Positions 59,078 through 64,000 of a DNA stretch of 64,000 nucleotides are shown one piece after another. Both the position numbers and the translations under genes were made by a program. Numbering within the stretch: the first letter of the stretch is position 1; the number at the start of each line of letters is the position of its first letter. The notes under the pieces are model-generated. The model was not told the DNA's origin and searched no databases. It saw only the letters and a program-made list of their open reading frames with translations. Origin of the DNA: Chitinophaga japonensis (GTDB lineage: Bacteria > Bacteroidota > Bacteroidia > Chitinophagales > Chitinophagaceae); the NCBI RefSeq assembly GCF_007830125.1, contig NZ_VLLG01000007.1:124001-188000 (forward strand), read 5' to 3'.

Positions 59078-59573
59078 TGGCTGTATTGTTAATTGTTAAA
59101 TTGTTATTCCCTCAGTTTATCTCTTGTATATTTAATTAATAAATTAATTGATTGTGGTAACTTTTGCAATTCGCAAAAGATGTAATCATATTGTTCCTTT
59201 GTCACTAATCTCCTCATCTTAGACTTCTCATTCCAGTCCAAACATTCAATAACGGAACCTCTACTTATCCTGTAAAAATTTATTTTATCTTTTTTAAAAT
59301 GCCTTCCAAAACCCTCTGCTATATTGGCAGATATGGAATCTGTAGCGTTTATAAATTGCTTCCCTATTGTAGCTCTGGCTAAATTATCCCAGGTACTTAC
59401 CACATTCCAGACATAGTTACTTAAATGAAAAGCAGTTTTATAAGCATTTATGTCGTTTAATTTCAAATACTTTCTTGCTTCCATGGATGAAACTTCAAAG
59501 GAGCTAACAAAAAAAACTATTTAAAATTCTACATGGCAATAGATAACCATTTAACTATTAAACCATTCAACCA
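59078..59573. mobile_element. Candidate IVS-like element: inverted word-arrays enclosing a four-helix-bundle gene, inside the sdh operon
   Basis: Left arm 59078-59107 and right arm 59543-59573 are imperfect inverted copies (about 24 of 30 positions agree) of octamer words such as AACCATTT, AACTATTA, AACCATTC. The right arm ends at the base before the sdhA stop codon. The left arm overlaps the stop of the enclosed gene and lies just upstream of sdhB. The arm architecture matches the ORF-less elements elsewhere in the window. Mobility is inferred, not shown. Confidence 0.6.
59104..59484 (-). CDS. Four-helix-bundle protein (23S rRNA intervening-sequence family)
   Basis: 126 residues, AT-rich relative to the operon around it. 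Family hallmarks: an N-terminal helix with AYKTAFHLSNYVWNVVSTW, then IGKQFINATDSISANIAEGF with the conserved N-I-A-E-G-x-G and FYRISRGSVIECLDWNEKSK. This family is known from ORFs in intervening sequences of 23S rRNA genes and from a diversity-generating retroelement accessory protein (Avd). Here it is inserted between sdhA and sdhB in the operon direction, flanked by inverted arrays. Biochemical role unknown. Confidence 0.9.
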   Translation of the reverse strand: MEARKYLKLNDINAYKTAFHLSNYVWNVVSTWDNLARATIGKQFINATDSISANIAEGFGRHFKKDKINFYRISRGSVIECLDWNEKSKMRRLVTKEQYDYIFCELQKLPQSINLLIKYTRDKLRE

Positions 59574-61547
59574 TTATTTATAAGAACGTTGCGTAGGCTT
59601 GCACTCTTCGAACACCAGCGGCTCTTTGTGCACTACATAGTTACTGTCGCCTTTGTACTCCCAGGCAGCTACATAGCTGAAGTTGGCGTCGTCGCGCAGG
59701 GCTTCGCCGTCCTCTGTCTGTGACTCTTCCCGGAAGTGGCCGCCGCAGGATTCGCGGCGTTCCAGGGCGTCGATGCACATCAGCTCTCCCAGCTCCAGGA
59801 AGTCGGCCACACGGCCGGCCTTTTCCAGCTCGGGGTTGAACTCGCCGGCGGCGCCGGGTATGCGCACCTCTTTCCAGAACTCCGCACGCAGGGCTTTGAT
59901 CTCTTCTATCGCCTGCTTCAGTCCCTGCTCGTTACGGGCCATGCCGCATTTGTCCCACATGATCTTGCCGAGGCGCTTATGGAAATGATCCACGGATTTA
60001 GTGCCCTGGATGCCCATCAGGCGCGCAATATTATCTTTCACCTGCTTTTCTGCTTCCTCAAAGGCCGGGTGGTCTGTAGGGATAGGCTTGGTGCGGATCT
60101 CGTCGGCCAGGTAGTTGCCGATGGTGTAAGGGATCACGAAGTAACCGTCTGCCAGGCCCTGCATCAGCGCAGAAGCGCCCAGGCGGTTAGCGCCGTGGTC
60201 AGAGAAGTTGGCTTCGCCCAGGGCGTATAAGCCGGGCACGCTGGTCATCAGCTCATAATCCACCCACAGCCCGCCCATGGTATAGTGCACGGCCGGGTAG
60301 ATGCGCATGGGCACCTGGTAAGGATTTTCGCCGGTGATCTTTTCATACATCTCGAAAAGGTTGCCGTATTTCTCGGCCACCACTTCCATACCCAGTTGGC
60401 GAACCTGCTCGGCGGTAGGCGATTCCAGGCCGCGTTTGCCGGCTTCTATCTTGCCATAACGCTGTATAGCGGCGGCATAATCCAGGTACACGGCCTGTTT
60501 GGAGCTGCCCACCCCGTAACCGGCGTCGCACCTTTCCTTGGCGGCCCTGGAAGCCACGTCGCGCGGCACCAGGTTACCGAAGGCGGGATACCTTCTTTCC
60601 AGGTAGTAATCCCTTTCATCTTCGGGAATATCGTTCGGTTTGCGGTTGTCGTCCTTTTTCCTGGGCACCCATATACGGCCGTCATTACGCAGCGACTCGG
60701 ACATCAGCGTCAGCTTGGACTGGTGGTCGCCGGATACCGGTATACAGGTGGGGTGTATCTGTGTAAAGCAGGGATTGCCAAAGTAAGCGCCTTTCCGGGT
60801 GGCTTTCCAGGCAGCGGTTACGTTGGAGCCCATGGCGTTGGTGGAAAGGTAGAACACGTTACCATAGCCGCCGCTCGCAATGATCACTGCATGACCGAAA
60901 TGACGTTCCAGCTCGCCGGTGATCAGGTTGCGGGCAATGATGCCGCGGGCCTTGCCGTCTATCGTCACAATGTCCAGCATTTCGTGGCGGGCGTAGAGCT
61001 TTACATTACCCAGGGCTACCTGGCGCTCCAGGGCGGAGTAGGCGCCCAGCAGCAATTGCTGGCCGGTCTGGCCGGCAGCATAGAAGGTACGCTGCACCTG
61101 GGTGCCGCCGAAGGAGCGGTTGCTCAGCAGGCCGCCGTATTCGCGGGCAAAGGGCACCCCCTGCGCCACGCACTGGTCAATGATATTGCCGCTCACCTCA
61201 GCCAGGCGATGCACATTGGCTTCGCGGGCGCGGTAGTCGCCGCCTTTTACGGTATCATAAAACAAACGGTATACAGAGTCGCCATCGTTCTGGTAGTTCT
61301 TGGCAGCATTGATACCCCCCTGCGCGGCAATGCTGTGCGCACGGCGGGCGCTGTCCTGGAAGCAGAATGCTTTCACTTTATATCCCAGTTCTCCCAGGGA
61401 GGCTGCTGCGGAAGCGCCTGCCAGGCCGGTACCCACTATGATCACTTCCAGGCTACGCTTATTCGCAGGGTTCACCAGCTTACAATGCCCTTTATAATTT
61501 TCCCATTTTTTATCTAACGGGCCGGCAGGAATTTTTGCGTCCAACAT
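59574..61547 (-). CDS. sdhA: Succinate dehydrogenase/fumarate reductase flavoprotein subunit
   Basis: Catalytic FAD subunit converting succinate to fumarate. FAD fold EVIIVGTGLAGASAAASLGE, the flavin-linking His in RRAHSIAAQGGINAAKNYQN, active-site FTQIHPTCIPV, and YTMGGLWVDYELMTSVPGLY. 657 residues, the length of the Bacteroidota/type-B enzyme. Begins 35 bp after sdhC. Its stop codon abuts the right arm of the element holding the four-helix-bundle gene. Confidence 0.96.
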   Translation of the reverse strand: MLDAKIPAGPLDKKWENYKGHCKLVNPANKRSLEVIIVGTGLAGASAAASLGELGYKVKAFCFQDSARRAHSIAAQGGINAAKNYQNDGDSVYRLFYDTVKGGDYRAREANVHRLAEVSGNIIDQCVAQGVPFAREYGGLLSNRSFGGTQVQRTFYAAGQTGQQLLLGAYSALERQVALGNVKLYARHEMLDIVTIDGKARGIIARNLITGELERHFGHAVIIASGGYGNVFYLSTNAMGSNVTAAWKATRKGAYFGNPCFTQIHPTCIPVSGDHQSKLTLMSESLRNDGRIWVPRKKDDNRKPNDIPEDERDYYLERRYPAFGNLVPRDVASRAAKERCDAGYGVGSSKQAVYLDYAAAIQRYGKIEAGKRGLESPTAEQVRQLGMEVVAEKYGNLFEMYEKITGENPYQVPMRIYPAVHYTMGGLWVDYELMTSVPGLYALGEANFSDHGANRLGASALMQGLADGYFVIPYTIGNYLADEIRTKPIPTDHPAFEEAEKQVKDNIARLMGIQGTKSVDHFHKRLGKIMWDKCGMARNEQGLKQAIEEIKALRAEFWKEVRIPGAAGEFNPELEKAGRVADFLELGELMCIDALERRESCGGHFREESQTEDGEALRDDANFSYVAAWEYKGDSNYVVHKEPLVFEECKPTQRSYK

Positions 61548-61582
61548 AATATGTCAAAAATTTGAAGGTAAAGCAGTACGGG

Positions 61583-62266
61583 TTATTTAAAATATATCAC
61601 AAGAGGAATAAGGGCGAAGCCCAGCGGAATAAGGATCCCGAACAACCATACCCCTGTGAATTTGATCAACCCGTTATACTTCACATGATTTAAGCCGAAG
61701 GTTTGAAAAGCGCTTTTAAAGCCATGTACCAGGTGGAAGGAGAGCGCCACCATACCGATCACGTACAGGGCTACCAGCCAGCCCTCCTTAAAAGCGGTCT
61801 GTACTACGGTGTACAGGTCTTTCACAGGCTGCCCGGTGGCTTCGTAGCTGATAGTGGGCAGGCTGCCGTAGTGAAACCGGTACCAGAAATTGGCCAGATG
61901 CACTACGATAAAGATGAGCAAAACGCTGCCCATCACAGCCATCTGGCGGCTGAACCAGGAGGAGGTCTGGTTACCGGGGTTCATGGCGTACTTCACCGGG
62001 CGGGCCCGCTGGTTGCTGAATGTAAGCTGCAGCGCCACAACCAGGTGCAGCAGGATCACGATCTTCAGGCCCCAGGCAATGAACTGGATCAGGCTGTTGT
62101 GCCCCATAAAGGCAGCGTAGCTGTTGAAGGCCTTGCCTCCATCGTTGTACAGCAGTTGCACGTTACCGGCCAGGTGTACCACTATAAAGCTGCAAAGGAA
62201 CAAGCCGGTAGCGCCTACTAATAATTTCTTACCAATGGAGGTGTTAAAGAATTGTGACCACTTCAT
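61583..62266 (-). CDS. sdhC: Succinate dehydrogenase cytochrome b subunit
   Basis: Membrane anchor with haem b. 227 residues and five hydrophobic helices, the single-subunit anchor of type-B complexes. Conserved N-terminus SIGKKLLVGATGLFLCSFIV followed by the haem-ligand His of VHLAGN, a second pair around FIVVHLANFWYRFHYG, and LSFHLVHGFKSAFQTFG. First gene of sdhC-sdhA-(four-helix)-sdhB. Confidence 0.94.
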   Translation of the reverse strand: MKWSQFFNTSIGKKLLVGATGLFLCSFIVVHLAGNVQLLYNDGGKAFNSYAAFMGHNSLIQFIAWGLKIVILLHLVVALQLTFSNQRARPVKYAMNPGNQTSSWFSRQMAVMGSVLLIFIVVHLANFWYRFHYGSLPTISYEATGQPVKDLYTVVQTAFKEGWLVALYVIGMVALSFHLVHGFKSAFQTFGLNHVKYNGLIKFTGVWLFGILIPLGFALIPLVIYFK

Positions 62267-62321
62267 ATAAAATTCGAGCTTCCTTATAAAATAATATGAT
62301 AATATATTCCGAAATGTCGGG

Positions 62322-62352
62322 CAAATTTAATTCAGGAAAAATTAAATCCAAA
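62322..62352 (-). promoter_or_regulatory. Promoter of the sdh operon
   Basis: On the minus strand TTTG (62349-62352), exactly 19 bp, then TAAATTTG (62322-62329): a full match to the Bacteroidota -33/-7 pattern. About 55 bp upstream of the sdhC ATG. Confidence 0.75.
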
Positions 62353-62374
62353 TGATATTTCTCAGTTTTCAGGT

Positions 62375-62944
62375 TTATCCCTGTTCCAGCCGCCGCATCA
62401 TCAGGTTATCTATCATATTATACAAATGTTGCGGCTGATAGGTTCTCCACCTGTCATTGTCTACCAGGTGCACGTAATGGTCCAGGTGAGCCTGCACAAA
62501 CTCCTGCCGGGTCTGTTCCGGCATGTTCAGGCTCACGATCCAGCCGCCGTCGTCCCGGATATCCTCCCACCATTCCTCGTAATAGCAGTCGTCGGAGGAG
62601 TGAAAGTTCATGACATTCTCGGTGATCAGGATGAACTTTTTGATGCCGTGGGCGATCATCAGGTCCACCACCTCCCTTTTGAGGGTCATCACATCATTCT
62701 CGATCGCATCGTTCCACTCGCCCAGCACCTCGATGATGGCAAAATTGAACTGGTAGTCTGCAAACAGTATTTTCAGGTACAATGTGCGTGATCCGAACTC
62801 ATCCCACTGGGGATGCACATAATAATTATATACGGTATTGGAAAATTCAAACTCGCTGTATTCCCTACCATAGAACGGCGACAGCTCGTCCTCTTCTGCA
62901 GTATATAAATGCCGCCAGTTGTAATATGGTTCTATATCATGCAT
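62375..62944 (-). CDS. Conserved hypothetical protein
   Basis: 189 residues, cytoplasmic, acidic and rich in Trp and Tyr, without signal or membrane segment. The order of strands and helices (RTLYLKILFADYQFNFAIIE, then VVDLMIAHGIKKFILITENV) suggests a small alpha/beta domain. Contains a cluster DDCYYEEWWEDIRDDGGW. I recognise it only as the kind of hypothetical seen in Bacteroidota. It follows murQ by 18 bp on the same strand and may be cotranscribed with it. Confidence 0.8.
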   Translation of the reverse strand: MHDIEPYYNWRHLYTAEEDELSPFYGREYSEFEFSNTVYNYYVHPQWDEFGSRTLYLKILFADYQFNFAIIEVLGEWNDAIENDVMTLKREVVDLMIAHGIKKFILITENVMNFHSSDDCYYEEWWEDIRDDGGWIVSLNMPEQTRQEFVQAHLDHYVHLVDNDRWRTYQPQHLYNMIDNLMMRRLEQG

Positions 62945-62962
62945 GGGTCTTCCTTCACAAAT

Positions 62963-63784
62963 TTAACTGATCCTGCTATATTCCTCTATGGCCTTCCTTA
63001 CGCTGCCGGCTTTGAGCAGCCATTCTTTCGCTGTATCGTAATCCGTAAGCTGCAGCTTTTCCATCAGCATTTTCACACCCCGGTCTACCAGCTTGTCGTT
63101 GCTGAGCTGCATGTTCACCATTTTGTTATCTTCTACTCTGCCCAACTGTATCATCACAGCCGTAGATATCATATTTAGTACCAATTTTTGGGCCGTACCG
63201 CTTTTCATGCGGGTGCTGCCGGTCACGAACTCCGGCCCTACCACTACCTCCACCGGGTAGTCTGCCGCTGCCGACAGCGGGGCGCCGGGGTTACAGCAGA
63301 TGCTGCCGGTAATGATGCCTTCCTGGCGGCACCTTTGCAAAGCGCCGATCACGTAGGGCGTGGTGCCGCTGGCGGCAATGCCCACCACTACATCCTTTTC
63401 GGTAATGTTAAATTCCTGCAGGTCCTTCCAGCCCTGCTCCCGGTCGTCTTCCGCAAACTCCACGGCTTTGCGGATGGCGGCGTCGCCCCCGGCTATCAGG
63501 CCTATCACCAGGCCATAGGGCACGCCAAAGGTAGGCGGGCACTCCGATGCGTCTACAATGCCCAGGCGGCCGCTGGTGCCTGCGCCCAGGTAGAACAACC
63601 GCCCGCCGGCCAGCATCTTGTCTGCTATGGCCGCTATCAGCGCCTCGATCTGTGGAATCACCTTAGCTACCGCCTGCGGCACCGTCTGGTCCTCCTGGTT
63701 GATAGCGGTCAGTATTTCCGGGATGCTCATCTGCTCCAGGTGACGATAGCGGGAAGTTTGTTCTGTTACTTTTATAAAAGACAT
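62963..63784 (-). CDS. murQ: N-acetylmuramic acid 6-phosphate etherase
   Basis: Cleaves the lactyl ether of MurNAc-6-phosphate to GlcNAc-6-phosphate in cell-wall recycling. SIS-domain features: LFYLGAGTSGRLGIVDASEC, PPTFGVPYGLVIGLIAGGDA, VVGIAASGTTPYVIGAL and GPEFVTGSTRMKSGTAQKLV. 273 residues, slightly shorter than E. coli MurQ because the C-terminus is reduced. 26 bp downstream of a sugar kinase gene that runs off the window. Confidence 0.95.
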   Translation of the reverse strand: MSFIKVTEQTSRYRHLEQMSIPEILTAINQEDQTVPQAVAKVIPQIEALIAAIADKMLAGGRLFYLGAGTSGRLGIVDASECPPTFGVPYGLVIGLIAGGDAAIRKAVEFAEDDREQGWKDLQEFNITEKDVVVGIAASGTTPYVIGALQRCRQEGIITGSICCNPGAPLSAAADYPVEVVVGPEFVTGSTRMKSGTAQKLVLNMISTAVMIQLGRVEDNKMVNMQLSNDKLVDRGVKMLMEKLQLTDYDTAKEWLLKAGSVRKAIEEYSRIS

Positions 63785-63810
63785 TCCTTTTTGGATTTGT
63801 GTTTCGTTTA

Positions 63811-64000
63811 TTATCTCTCCCCCTCATGATATTTCACCAGCCCTTCCATGGGATTGCGTAATACCGATCCCAACTGCAGCTCGTACAGCTCGCAAAGCGC
63901 CTGCAGCACGTCCCTGAAATGCCAGGCAATGCTGCCGGTGAAGTGCAGGGGGTGGGTCCAGCTTTCGCGGTATTTATAAATATGATTGAAAAAAAAGTCG
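63811..64000 (-). CDS. C-terminal fragment of a BadF/BadG-type N-acetylhexosamine kinase (partial at window edge)
   Basis: A minus-strand reading from the window edge to the TAA at 63811 gives 62 codons. Recognisable residues are HPLHFTGSIAWHFRDVLQAL and LGSVLRNPMEGLVKYH, the usual end of the BadF/BadG/BcrA ATPase-type GlcNAc/MurNAc kinases of Bacteroidota. This fits the adjacent murQ, since phosphorylated MurNAc is the MurQ substrate. The 5' part and catalytic site lie outside the window. Confidence 0.8.
   Translation of the reverse strand, partial: DFFFNHIYKYRESWTHPLHFTGSIAWHFRDVLQALCELYELQLGSVLRNPMEGLVKYHEGER

Noticed and set aside
60285..61517. 410-codon plus-strand frame opposite sdhA
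   Set aside because: Antisense shadow of sdhA, with no start context or known motif.

Overview
The window is a gene-dense chromosomal segment of a Bacteroidota bacterium, most likely Chitinophagaceae (Chitinophaga-like). The evidence is a SusC/SusD pair, many promoters with the Bacteroidota -7 word TAnnTTTG, a split three-subunit transhydrogenase, FecR and M56/BlaI proteins, and a three-subunit sdhCAB operon. The family assignment is inference; the phylum is well supported. No rRNA, tRNA, CRISPR array or classical insertion sequence was seen.

Layout. 1-8.7 kb: a minus-strand nutrient-uptake operon (sodium:solute symporter, FAD-dependent oxidoreductase, SusC, SusD) divergent from a LacI regulator, with three operator-like palindromes between them. 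10-15.7 kb: LysM protein, rRNA m5C methyltransferase, and pntA1-pntA2-pntB. 15.7-19.6 kb: an AT-richer island with a small secreted peptide and a secreted S9-type peptidase. 19.6-29.6 kb: a nearly complete haem cluster, hemH-hemG on minus and hemA-C-D-E-F-B-L on plus, covering glutamyl-tRNA to protohaem. 29.6-38.7 kb: FecR domain protein, esterase, methyltransferase, glycosyltransferase, an unknown secreted protein, OxyR, M48 lipoprotein, plsY, prmA and a NIPSNAP protein. 38.8-48.7 kb: rpsO-pnp, ftsE, BlaI plus a BlaR1-TonB fusion, purM, ribF, holA and a PolB-like exonuclease. 48.7-56.8 kb: a coiled-coil membrane protein, response regulator, ABC-F protein, EcsC, carbonic anhydrase, murI and oligopeptidase. 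56.8-64 kb: a Tat-exported Gfo/Idh oxidoreductase, sdhC-sdhA-(four-helix-bundle gene)-sdhB, a hypothetical gene, murQ and the 3' end of a sugar kinase.

The most unusual feature is a dispersed set of about fifteen intergenic arrays. Each is made of tandem, degenerate 7-nt (sometimes 8-nt) words. Most occur as two inverted arms around a short structured core, and they sit on or within a few bases of a stop codon. Different copies use different words (AAATTCC/AAATCCC, AATGTAA/AATTTCA, TTAATTA, AACGCTG, AGGAAGT, GATGTGCG, AACCATTT) but share the architecture. Several supply the last or first codons of the flanking genes (pntA2, pntB, carbonic anhydrase, ABC-F). One pair of arms encloses a four-helix-bundle (23S intervening-sequence type) gene between sdhA and sdhB. 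I propose this as a candidate undescribed mobile or RNA-processing element family. The architecture is read directly from the sequence; mobility and function are inference.
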